A DNA stretch of 64,000 nucleotides from assembly GCF_001571085.1 (NCBI RefSeq), contig NZ_BCTC01000018.1:24537-88536 (forward strand). The letters are read 5' to 3'. Position 1 is the stretch's first letter, and every line of letters begins with the position of its first letter. The position numbers and the translations under genes were made by a program. The notes under the pieces are model-generated. The model did no database searches. It was given only the letters and a program-made list of their open reading frames with translations, and was not told where the DNA came from. Origin of the DNA: Azohydromonas lata NBRC 102462. Its GTDB lineage: Bacteria; Pseudomonadota; Gammaproteobacteria; Burkholderiales; Burkholderiaceae_C. Of the stretch, positions 1 to 7,689 are shown in pieces.

Positions 1-1282
1 CAACCAGCGTCTCAAGGGCGTGCGCATCAAGGACAGTGATTTTCGTCTCGTCGGTCCGGAGGTCCGCGCCGGCCGCGAACGCTGGAATGCCAGCGACACC
101 ACGCAAATCATTGTTCGTGCTCAGGATGATTTGGTTTGGGACGTTTGGCAGCCTTCCATGGCGGGGAAAACGCCGGAGGAGAAATTTGGCGAAGCCTCCC
201 TGACTTCTTACCTGGAAAAAATCAGCGGCAGCCTCAATTCCAGCGAACCCGAGTTGCTGCCGGTTTTTGCATATTACGGGGCCAGACGGGGTTACATCAA
301 AATCCCGGAACGTCTTCATTCGACACAGGCCAACTACAACTATCCAACGGCCGCGTTGGTGGATGCGCTGGAGCCGTTGAGCGATTTCAAGGAAATGCTC
401 AAGTGGTTCGATGCAGAAGAGGCTGCAGAATTGCGGGCCAACAAGGGGCGCCCCAACCCTGAATACATGCCGTCCAGAGCGCTCGATGCCGTAAGGGCGA
501 CAATTGGAAAATTGCTTGGAGGCGCCTACGAAAACCCCCATTTCAATCGCGATCACAAGCTTGTCGTCGAACCTTCAGGAGGCGGAGCCCCGCTGCAAGT
601 TTCGCAACTGAGCCAGGGTTACCAGAGCATGTTGGCGCTGGGACTTGATTTTGCGCGGCGTATGGCCTTAGGCAATCCGCAATTGGATTATTTGGAGCCG
701 TCGTCATTGGACAAGGTGTGGGAGGCGTGGAGTCGCCTCGGGCAGGAAGCTGGGTATGAGGATTACTCTTCAGAATCTGCCCCACTCATGGCGCCAGCCA
801 TCATGCTGGTGGATGAAATTGACGTTCATTTGCACCCATCGTGGCAGCAGCGGGTATTGGACGATCTCCTGAAAGCTTTTCCAGCCACTCAATTCATAGT
901 CACGACACACAGCCCTCAAGTGCTCACCAGCGTGGACGCTGAATGCATCCGTCTTATTGGGCCGGTCCTAGGCGATCGCGCGGACGGGATACATATCGGC
1001 ATTCAGACCGTGGACGTGCAAACCCGCGGCGTGGCCAGTTCCGACGTACTGGCCCGCATCATGGGCGTGGACCCGGTACCCAACGTGCCGGAAGCCAAAA
1101 TGCTGGCTCAATACCATGAATTGATCGTCCAAAACCTGCACAACTCCGACGAGGGCTTGAATTTGCGGTCAGCCCTGGAGGCTCATTTTGGTTCGAACCA
1201 TCCGGTCATGTTGGATTGCGACCGCATGATTCGCCTGGAGAGCATGAAGAAGAGATTTCCCAATGCCAGGAGAGCATCCTGA
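1..1282 (+). CDS. AAA family ATPase, PtuA-like (5' end outside window)
   Basis: This is the C-terminal part of an ABC/SMC-like AAA ATPase. The frame is open from base 2, so the true start and the Walker A region lie upstream of the window; a GTG at 20 is an internal codon. Visible motifs are an ABC-signature-like LSQGYQ (around bases 610-630), a Walker B with IMLVDEIDVHLHP, a D-loop region and a TTHSP switch histidine. This is the old/PtuA-type architecture of defence ATPases. The next gene, an HNH nuclease, starts on the base after this stop codon, so the two are a coupled unit as in Septu or type I-A retron effector modules. Base composition is visibly less GC-rich than the following genes, which suggests transfer. 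The family call is firm; the Septu assignment rests on the partner gene. A retron reverse transcriptase upstream cannot be excluded. Confidence 0.85.
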   Translation, partial: NQRLKGVRIKDSDFRLVGPEVRAGRERWNASDTTQIIVRAQDDLVWDVWQPSMAGKTPEEKFGEASLTSYLEKISGSLNSSEPELLPVFAYYGARRGYIKIPERLHSTQANYNYPTAALVDALEPLSDFKEMLKWFDAEEAAELRANKGRPNPEYMPSRALDAVRATIGKLLGGAYENPHFNRDHKLVVEPSGGGAPLQVSQLSQGYQSMLALGLDFARRMALGNPQLDYLEPSSLDKVWEAWSRLGQEAGYEDYSSESAPLMAPAIMLVDEIDVHLHPSWQQRVLDDLLKAFPATQFIVTTHSPQVLTSVDAECIRLIGPVLGDRADGIHIGIQTVDVQTRGVASSDVLARIMGVDPVPNVPEAKMLAQYHELIVQNLHNSDEGLNLRSALEAHFGSNHPVMLDCDRMIRLESMKKRFPNARRAS

Positions 1283-1921
1283 ATGCACAAGTTGAACAGA
1301 GGCACGGCACCCCGTTGCCTCAACAATTACAAACACGGGCGCGATAACTGGGACGCTGTATCGTCCTCGGACAAACAGGAAATCTGGGTTGAGCTCGACG
1401 CCATGCAGGGCGCCCGCTGCGCCTATTGCGAATGCGCAATTGCGCCCAAAAAACGGCATATTGAGCATTTTGTTCAACGAGATCGCAATCCGTCATTGAC
1501 GTTCGCTTGGGCCAATCTATTTGGCTCCTGTTTGCGCAAGGGCACATGCGGCGACTACAAGGATAAATTACCACTCTATGATCCGGCAGACTTGGTAAAG
1601 CCTGACATTGAAGACCCTGATAATTTCTTCGTATTTACGGTTGAAGGAAACATAGGCATACGCCGTGGCATCTCACCTCGGGACCAGCATAGGGCGGAGG
1701 AAACCTTGCGTATTCTCAATCTCGATGCCAAGCATGGGCCTTTGCGGAGCATGCGCCGTGAGGCGGCAAGAGACTACGTAGAAACAGCCGAATGTCTCGC
1801 CGAATTGGCGAGCCAACTGTCCCAAGAAGAGTTACAGGCGCTGGTGCAGGAGGAAATTGAGAAGACGGCCGGCCAGCCATTTGCCACGGTGATAAGGCAC
1901 GTGCTGAGCCGAAATTTCTGA
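1283..1921 (+). CDS. HNH endonuclease, TIGR02646/PtuB-like
   Basis: A 212-residue HNH-type nuclease of the retron/Septu family. Cys46 and Cys49 lie in CAYCEC, the HNH core is HIEHF (His59, Glu61, His62), Asn78 sits in FAWANLF and two further cysteines (Cys83, Cys89) follow; this order of C-x2-C, HxEH, N and C...C matches PtuB-like nucleases with a structural zinc. The spacing of the second cysteine pair (C-x5-C) is wider than the usual C-x2-C. Start ATG abuts the ATPase stop with no gap, so translation is probably coupled. In known Septu systems the ATPase regulates or loads the nuclease, which cleaves DNA on phage infection; that role is inferred here. AT content is higher than in neighbouring genes, as for its partner. 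Confidence 0.85.
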   Translation: MHKLNRGTAPRCLNNYKHGRDNWDAVSSSDKQEIWVELDAMQGARCAYCECAIAPKKRHIEHFVQRDRNPSLTFAWANLFGSCLRKGTCGDYKDKLPLYDPADLVKPDIEDPDNFFVFTVEGNIGIRRGISPRDQHRAEETLRILNLDAKHGPLRSMRREAARDYVETAECLAELASQLSQEELQALVQEEIEKTAGQPFATVIRHVLSRNF

Positions 1922-1940
1922 GTTCCAGCTGACCTTATTC

Positions 1941-1970
1941 CGCAGACCGGCGGCAGGCTGGCCGTCTGCG
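1941..1970 (+). terminator. possible terminator hairpin after the Septu-like pair
   Basis: CGCAGAC (1941-1947) and GTCTGCG (1964-1970) can pair as a 7-bp stem, 20 bases past the HNH stop. No clear T-run follows, so this may be only an mRNA 3'-end hairpin. Confidence 0.35.
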
Positions 1971-2080
1971 GCACCGACACGGGGTTCTCCCCGCCCCGCC
2001 CGTGCACACCGATTGCCCCGTCGCCCTGGCCGGTGGGCGCTGTTGTTTGCGTCCCAGCCGCGCAAACGACGGAGGAGACC

Positions 2081-4144
2081 ATGAACAAGCTCGTGTCCGT
2101 GCTCGTGTGGCCGGTGGTGGCGCTCGTCGGCGCCTTCTCGTTCGCCACGCTGGCGCTGCACCGCGGCGAGGCCGTCAACGCGGTGTGGCTGGTGACGGCG
2201 GGGCTGTCCGTCTACTTCATCGCCTACCGCTTCTATTCCAAGTTCATCACCGAGCGCGCGCTGGGCCTGGACGACTCGCGGCCCACGCCCGCCATGCGCC
2301 ACAACGACGGGCTGGACTACGTGCCCACCAACAAGTGGGTGCTCTACGGCCACCACTTCGCGGCCATCGCCGGCGCCGGCCCGCTGGTCGGCCCGGTGCT
2401 GGCGGCGCAGATGGGCTACCTGCCCGGCACGCTGTGGATTCTTTCCGGCGTGGTCATCGCCGGGGCGGTGCAGGACTTCATCGTGCTCTTCGCCTCGGTG
2501 CGGCGCGACGGCAAGTCGCTGGGCGAGATGATCAAGATGGAGCTGGGCCCGCTGGCCGGGACGCTGGCCTCCATAGGCGTGCTGGCCATCATGATCATCA
2601 TCCTGGCCGTGCTGGCGCTGGTGGTGGTCAAGGCGCTCACGGGCAGCCCCTGGGGGCTGTTCACCATCGCGGCCACCATCCCCATCGCGCTGCTCATGGG
2701 CATCTACATGCGCGTGATACGCCCGGGGCACGTGGGCGAGGCCTCGGCCTTCGGCGTGGTGCTGCTGCTGGGCTCCATCTTCCTGGGCCGCGTGGTGGCG
2801 GAAAGCCCGACGTGGGGGCCGATGTTCACGCTCAACGGGCCGCAACTGGCTTGGGCGCTCATCGTGTACGGCGCCATCGCCGCCAGCCTGCCGGTGTGGC
2901 TCATGCTCGCGCCGCGGGACTATCTGAGCACCTTCCTGAAGATAGGCACCATCGTTGCGCTCGCACTCGGCATCTACTTCGTCGCGCCGCTGCTGAGCAT
3001 GCCCAGCACCACGCGCTTCATTGACGGCAGCGGGCCGGTGTTCTCCGGCAAGCTTTTCCCCTTCCTCTTCATCACCATCGCCTGCGGCGCGGTCAGCGGC
3101 TTCCATTCGCTCATCTCGTCGGGCACGACGCCCAAGATGGTGGAGAAGGAGTCGCACATGCGGCTCATCGGCTTCGGCGGCATGCTGACCGAAAGCTTCG
3201 TCGCGCTGATGGCGCTCACCGCCGCCTGCGTGCTGGACCCGGGCATCTACTTCGCCATGAACGCGCCGGCAGCGGTCATAGGCACCACGGCGGAGAACGC
3301 GGCGCGGGTGATCTCGGAATGGGGCTTCGTCATCACGCCGGACGTGCTCACGCAGACGGCGCGCGACATCGGCGAATCCACCATCCTCTCCCGCGCCGGG
3401 GGCGCGCCCACGCTGGCCGTGGGCATGGCGCAGATCCTGGGGCAGGCCTTCGGCGGCAAGTCCATGGAGGCGTTCTGGTACCACTTCGCCATCCTGTTCG
3501 AGGCCTTGTTCATCCTCACCGCGGTGGACGCGGGCACGCGCGTGGGCCGCTTCATGATCCAGGACATGCTGGGCCACGTGTACAAGCCGTTCGGCAACAC
3601 CGACAACCTCGTGGCCAACCTGCTGGCCACAGCGGCCTGCGTGGCGCTGTGGGGCTACTTCCTGTACCAGGGCGTGGTCGACCCGCTGGGCGGCATCAAC
3701 ACGCTGTGGCAGCTCTTCGGCGTGGGCAACCAGATGCTGGCGGGCATCGCGCTGCTGCTGTGCACCACGGTGCTGGTGAAGATGAAGCGCGGGCGCTACG
3801 TGTGGATCACGCTCATCCCCACCGCATGGCTGCTGGTGACGACGCTCACGGCCGGGGTGCAGAAGATCTTCCATCCCTCGCCGTCCATCGGCTTCCTGGC
3901 GCTGGCCCACAAGTTCAGCGACGCGGCGGCGCAGGGCACGGTGCTGGCCCCCGCCAAGACCGTGGCGGAGATGCAGCGCGTGGCCTTCAACAACTACCTG
4001 GACGCGGTGGTGTGCGGCTTCTTCGTCCTGCTGGTGGTGGCGATGTGCTTCTTCGCGCTGCGCACCTGCCTGCAGGCGCGGCGCAAGCCGCATCCGACGG
4101 CGCACGAGATTCCGCCCGTCTCCACGCGCCAGGCGGCCGTATGA
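2081..4144 (+). CDS. cstA: carbon starvation protein CstA (pyruvate/peptide transporter family)
   Basis: A 687-residue polytopic inner-membrane protein of the CstA family, peptide or pyruvate:proton symporters induced on carbon limitation in enterobacteria. The whole length is hydrophobic with many transmembrane segments, and contains family landmarks such as GAGPLVGPVLAAQMGYLPG near the N-terminus, SGFHSLISSGTTPK in the middle and a GGINTLWQLFGVGNQMLA stretch near the C-terminus. The ATG at 2081 is chosen because GGAGGAG lies nine bases upstream; an in-frame ATG at 2033 lacks a ribosome site. The stop overlaps the start of the next gene (ATGA), a partner small protein, as is usual for cstA operons. 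The preceding genes are unrelated and end 160 bases upstream. Confidence 0.93.
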   Translation: MNKLVSVLVWPVVALVGAFSFATLALHRGEAVNAVWLVTAGLSVYFIAYRFYSKFITERALGLDDSRPTPAMRHNDGLDYVPTNKWVLYGHHFAAIAGAGPLVGPVLAAQMGYLPGTLWILSGVVIAGAVQDFIVLFASVRRDGKSLGEMIKMELGPLAGTLASIGVLAIMIIILAVLALVVVKALTGSPWGLFTIAATIPIALLMGIYMRVIRPGHVGEASAFGVVLLLGSIFLGRVVAESPTWGPMFTLNGPQLAWALIVYGAIAASLPVWLMLAPRDYLSTFLKIGTIVALALGIYFVAPLLSMPSTTRFIDGSGPVFSGKLFPFLFITIACGAVSGFHSLISSGTTPKMVEKESHMRLIGFGGMLTESFVALMALTAACVLDPGIYFAMNAPAAVIGTTAENAARVISEWGFVITPDVLTQTARDIGESTILSRAGGAPTLAVGMAQILGQAFGGKSMEAFWYHFAILFEALFILTAVDAGTRVGRFMIQDMLGHVYKPFGNTDNLVANLLATAACVALWGYFLYQGVVDPLGGINTLWQLFGVGNQMLAGIALLLCTTVLVKMKRGRYVWITLIPTAWLLVTTLTAGVQKIFHPSPSIGFLALAHKFSDAAAQGTVLAPAKTVAEMQRVAFNNYLDAVVCGFFVLLVVAMCFFALRTCLQARRKPHPTAHEIPPVSTRQAAV

Positions 4145-4392
4145 GCGCGCCAGCGACCCCGGACCAGGACGGCGGCGCCCAAGCCGCCGACGCCTTCACC
4201 AGCCTGGCCGCGCGCTGGCGCAGCGCGTGCAGCGCCTGCCGCCAGGTGTTCGGCATGCCGGACTACGAGCGCTACCTCGCCCACGCCGCGGCCACGCACC
4301 CGGGCGAGCCCGTGCTCTCGCGCGAGGACTATTTCAAGCGCGCCATAGACCGCCGCTACGGCGGCGGCTCAGGCGGCATGCGCTGCTGCTGA
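4141..4392 (+). CDS. ybdD: YbdD/YjiX family small protein (DUF466)
   Basis: An 83-residue protein with the family core RQVFGMPDYERYLAHAAATH followed by EPVLSREDYFKRAIDRRYGG and a C-terminal GMRCC. Members of DUF466 almost always follow cstA-type transporters and influence transport activity, but the molecular role is not established. Its ATG overlaps the cstA stop by four bases, implying translational coupling. The conserved C-terminal cysteines are present (CC). Function is inferred from family and context only. Confidence 0.85.
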   Translation: MSAPATPDQDGGAQAADAFTSLAARWRSACSACRQVFGMPDYERYLAHAAATHPGEPVLSREDYFKRAIDRRYGGGSGGMRCC

Positions 4393-4517
4393 GGGCTTGA
4401 GAGGGCGGGCTCGGCCAGGCGAGGCGTCTTCAGCGCCGCCGCCGTGGTGAAAGCTTTGCCCGCGCGCAGGGGCTGTTTGCCGGCCAGGCATTTTTGCAAG
4501 CCGCCGCAAGAGGTCGC

Positions 4518-4552
4518 TTGACGACCCCTTGCGCCCATGCTGCAATGCAGCA
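4518..4552 (+). promoter_or_regulatory. candidate promoter with PhaR-type TGC dyad upstream of the PHA depolymerase gene
   Basis: TTGACG (4518-4523) is a good -35; 17 bases later TGCAAT (4541-4546) is a weak -10. Overlapping the -10 is the 15-bp odd palindrome TGCTGCAATGCAGCA (4538-4552), which contains CTGC-N3-GCAG, the type of dyad bound by PhaR repressors of PHA granule genes. It lies 115 bases before the depolymerase start. Binding is inferred. Confidence 0.55.
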
Positions 4553-4667
4553 AACGTAATAGGCTGTAACGCAACCCCGCCGCCAGGCAGTGAAGGCGTG
4601 CCTGGCGGTTGCGCATTCGGCCGGCGTGCCCATGCGCCGGCCCATTCGTTCCCCCTTGGAGAAGCCC

Positions 4668-5786
4668 ATGCTCGACACGATGGCCGCGCCGCCAGCCGAT
4701 TCCCTGCCCAGCCTCAACGCCGACCTGAGCCAGTGCTCTGTGTCCGGCCTGTCGTCGGGCGCCTTCATGACGGTGCAGTTGCATCTGGCGCACTCGTCCC
4801 TGTTCGTGGGCGCGGGCGTGATCGCGGGTGGCCCGTACCGCAGCGCCGAGTCCTTCCGCGCCGCGGCGCCCATCGCGGACGACGCCTACCTGCTCAACGC
4901 GCTGTACGTGTGCATGAACCCGCTGACGCCCTACACCGGCCCGGATTCCGAGCGCCTGGTGGGCCTGGCGCGCGAGACGGAAAAGCGCGGGCTGATCGAT
5001 CCGCTGTCCAACCTGGCCGGGCAGAAGGTCTACATCTTCACCGGCAGCGAGGACAAGGTGGTGGACTCCTGCGTGGTGCGCACCACGCGCGCCTTCTACG
5101 AGGCGCTGGGCGTGGCCAACCAGGACATCGAGTTCGTGGACGACGTGCCCGCGGGCCACTCCATCCTCACCAGCAACCTGGAGGACAACCCGATAGGCGA
5201 GAACCGGCCGCCCTACATCAACCGTTGGACGCACATGCAGAGCTGGGACATCCTGGACCACATCTATGGCCGGCTGGAGCGGCCCAAGCATGCGCCCACG
5301 GGCCGCATCGTGCGCTTCGACCAGCGCGAGTTCTTCAACCACGAGAACCGCGCCAGCATGAGCGCCTACGGCTACGCCTACGTGCCCAAGGCGGTGGAAG
5401 AAGGCGCGCCGTGCCGGGTGCACGTCGTCCTGCACGGCTGCATGCAGGGCTACAACTTCGTGCCCATGGAAAACGGCAAGATCAACCGCACGGGCGACGC
5501 GCCCTACGGCAACCGCTACTACACGACCACCGGCTACAACGAGCTGGCCGACGCCAACAACATCGTCGTGCTGTACCCCCAGGCCGAGAGCCGCAACGAA
5601 GCCGCGGTGCAGAACCCCAACGGCTGCTGGGACTGGTGGGGCTACACCTGCCCGCAAGTGGACTCGCCGGACTACTACTCGCAGCAGGCCATACAGATCA
5701 AGGCCATACACGGCATGCTGCAGCGCCTGGGCGGCAAGCACGCGCCCAAGGCGCGCCGCGACAAGCTTGCGGCCGCAACGGCCTGA
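4668..5786 (+). CDS. PHB/PHA depolymerase family esterase, probably intracellular
   Basis: A 372-residue alpha/beta hydrolase of the extracellular-type PHB depolymerase catalytic domain. The lipase box is SGLSSGAFM (nucleophile serine about residue 26), and the C-terminal half carries RVHVVLHGCMQGY, NNIVVLYPQAE and NGCWDWWGY, all typical of polyhydroxybutyrate depolymerases. No signal peptide is seen: the nucleophile is very close to the N-terminus, so the enzyme probably acts on intracellular granules or oligomers. The start at 4668 has TTGGAGAAG eight to ten bases upstream; the in-frame ATG at 4590 has none. A PhaR-type dyad lies upstream and a phasin-like gene follows 40 bases downstream, so the two are probably co-transcribed for storage polymer turnover. 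Substrate (short chain PHA) is inferred from the family. Confidence 0.85.
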   Translation: MLDTMAAPPADSLPSLNADLSQCSVSGLSSGAFMTVQLHLAHSSLFVGAGVIAGGPYRSAESFRAAAPIADDAYLLNALYVCMNPLTPYTGPDSERLVGLARETEKRGLIDPLSNLAGQKVYIFTGSEDKVVDSCVVRTTRAFYEALGVANQDIEFVDDVPAGHSILTSNLEDNPIGENRPPYINRWTHMQSWDILDHIYGRLERPKHAPTGRIVRFDQREFFNHENRASMSAYGYAYVPKAVEEGAPCRVHVVLHGCMQGYNFVPMENGKINRTGDAPYGNRYYTTTGYNELADANNIVVLYPQAESRNEAAVQNPNGCWDWWGYTCPQVDSPDYYSQQAIQIKAIHGMLQRLGGKHAPKARRDKLAAATA

Positions 5787-5826
5787 GCCGGCGCAACGAC
5801 CGCTTCAACTCCTTGCACGCACGACG

Positions 5827-6354
5827 ATGAGCACCGTACAGAACACGATGATGAAGGCCCGCGGCTCGCGGGCCGACGACTGGCTCAAGGCCCAGATCGA
5901 GGCAGCCAAGGCCGCCATGCCCGACGCCCAGGACCCGGCGCGGGTACCGCTGCCCCTGGTGCCGCTGGCGCAACTGCAGATGCTGCAAAGCACGCTGGCG
6001 CACGAGGCCTCCGGCTACGCCTCGCGGGCCGCGGAGGCCGGCGCCGCGCTGCCCTCGCTGGCCAACGACCCCAACGCCGCCCAGGAAGCCTGGGCCCTGG
6101 CCGGCGCGGCGGTGCAGCGCTGGTGGTCGGTGCAGGCGCAAAGCGTCAGGGACTGGGTCGAGCTGGGCAAGGAAATGGGCGAGCTCAAGCAGGCGCGCAG
6201 CGTCTCCAACTACCTGTCCATGCAGATCAACTACACCGAACAGGCGCAGGCCAACGTGTCGAGCTGGCAGCTCAACATGGCCGAGTGGATGGACGCGGTG
6301 ATGGTGGACACCGGCTGGTGGCTGGCCCGCAAGCGGGCGCAGGCGCGGGGCTGA
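5827..6354 (+). CDS. phasin-like or granule-associated protein, function unproven
   Basis: A 175-residue, mostly helical, alanine-rich protein without signal peptide or membrane segment. It has the amphipathic make-up of PHA granule-associated proteins: repeated Gln/Ala stretches (LAQLQMLQSTLAHEASGYASRA) and a C-terminal region rich in Trp, Met and Asn. I do not recognise a diagnostic phasin motif, so the call rests mainly on its position directly behind a PHA depolymerase gene, separated by 40 bases, behind a PhaR-type operator. The ATG at 5827 is the start with best context; an in-frame ATG at 5767 overlaps the depolymerase stop. It could equally be an unrelated helical protein. Confidence 0.6.
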   Translation: MSTVQNTMMKARGSRADDWLKAQIEAAKAAMPDAQDPARVPLPLVPLAQLQMLQSTLAHEASGYASRAAEAGAALPSLANDPNAAQEAWALAGAAVQRWWSVQAQSVRDWVELGKEMGELKQARSVSNYLSMQINYTEQAQANVSSWQLNMAEWMDAVMVDTGWWLARKRAQARG

Positions 6355-6376
6355 CGGCACCAGCGGCGCTCGCGCG

Positions 6377-7528
6377 TCAGCGCGCGGGCGCCGTCTGCAG
6401 CTCCACCACCACGCCGGCGTGGTCCGAGGGCCACAGGCCGGCCGAGGTGCGGTCCGCTGCCGCGGCACCCGCCAGGCGGGCGGCACGCGGCTGCACCGCG
6501 CCGCGCAGCCACAGCACGTCGCTGCGGCGCGAGAGCTGCGGGTCCGTGTCGTCCATGGACGGCGCCCGGCAGCAGGTGGCGCCCAACTGCGCCGGCTGGG
6601 CCTGCGCCCAGGCGTCGCGCCAGCCCGCGGCCAGGAAGTCCGCCTGCAGCTCGTCCGGCGGCGGCGGCGCGGCCGGGACGGTGCTGGACAAGGCCAGCGC
6701 CACGGGCAGCGGGCTGGATTCGGCCAGCGCGCGCAGCAGCTCGCCGTCCTGGCGGCGCTCGTCCGGCGTGAACGGGTCCAGCCGCGCGAGCTGCGCGCTC
6801 ACGAAGCGCAGGGCACCGCCCGGCAGCCGCACATCCACCGACACCCAGGCGCGCCCGCCCGGCCACACGCCCACCTGCGCCGTGCCCGGCGCGGCGGCCA
6901 GGGCCGGCGGCGGCGCCGGGGCGTCCAGGCGGCCCCGCTGCGGGCGGGCAGTGGCGCCGCGCGGCAGGTCGGCGCGCTCCAGGATCACCACGCGCTCGCT
7001 GGCCTGCACGCAGCGCAGCTCGCCCGGCGCCGGCCGCGCGGGCAGCGGCGGCAGCTCGAACTGCGCGGCCTGCACCGCCACGCGGTAGGGCCGGCCCAAC
7101 GCGCGCAGCGACTGCAGCAGTGCCGCGAGCATGTCGATTTCCACCTTCATCGGCCCGCAGCGCAGGCCGTGCAGGGCCAGCGTGCCGGTGGACCAGCGGC
7201 CCAGCGCCTGCACGGCCACCAGGTGCGGCGCGGCCTGGGCCACTTGGGCCGCCAGCGCGCGCATGCGTGCGTGCGGCTGCGTGGCGCGCACCTCGCGCAG
7301 CACGCGGCCGGCGGCGTCCACGTAGGTCAGCAGGTCCACCGAGAAGAACAGCGGCGTCCAGGCCGTGCCCGCGCCGGCGTTGTAGGTCATCACGCGCAGC
7401 GGGCCGGCGTCCGCGGCCGGTTGAAGCGCTTCAGGCGGCTGCGGCTGGGCCCGCGCCGCCGGCAGGCCCAGCGCCAGCGCCGCGGCCACCAGGGCGGCCG
7501 GCCCCGGGCGGCGGCGGTTTCCGGTCAT
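6377..7528 (-). CDS. secreted endonuclease/exonuclease/phosphatase-family protein, degenerate copy 1
   Basis: A 383-residue exported protein with an N-terminal signal peptide (hydrophobic AALVAAALALGLPAARA) and the DNase I-like EEP fold: RVMTYNAG near residue 45, a TCC-containing loop (GATCCRAPSMDD) and PSDHAGV near the C-terminus. Active family members have a QE metal ligand, THL and GDFN. Here the QE position reads VQALGRW, THL reads AQLA and GDFN reads ALSSTV, so the metal-binding Glu, the active-site His and the Asp/Asn pair are all lost. The protein is therefore likely a non-catalytic EEP homologue. It is downstream of, and paralogous to, the gene at 7690-8802 with about 160 bases between them. 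The Shine-Dalgarno-like AAGGA upstream of 7528 is far from the start. Confidence 0.8.
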   Translation of the reverse strand: MTGNRRRPGPAALVAAALALGLPAARAQPQPPEALQPAADAGPLRVMTYNAGAGTAWTPLFFSVDLLTYVDAAGRVLREVRATQPHARMRALAAQVAQAAPHLVAVQALGRWSTGTLALHGLRCGPMKVEIDMLAALLQSLRALGRPYRVAVQAAQFELPPLPARPAPGELRCVQASERVVILERADLPRGATARPQRGRLDAPAPPPALAAAPGTAQVGVWPGGRAWVSVDVRLPGGALRFVSAQLARLDPFTPDERRQDGELLRALAESSPLPVALALSSTVPAAPPPPDELQADFLAAGWRDAWAQAQPAQLGATCCRAPSMDDTDPQLSRRSDVLWLRGAVQPRAARLAGAAAADRTSAGLWPSDHAGVVVELQTAPAR

Positions 7529-7689
7529 GAATGCAAGTCCTTTCCGATGGCGGGCCGCCGCACGGGGGCCGTGCGGCGGCGGGGCGCCATGGTGCCCGCG
7601 CGGGGGCAGGCGGCGCCTTGAGCGGCGTCAAGCGGAACCAGGGCGGGACGGAGCGCGGACCGCAGCGCTCCCGGGGGCGCCGCGCGGCG

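Noticed and set aside
1832..4105. Long open frame antisense to cstA
   Set aside because: Low-complexity Arg/His/Gly-rich translation typical of antisense frames in high-GC genes; the plus-strand CstA is unambiguous.
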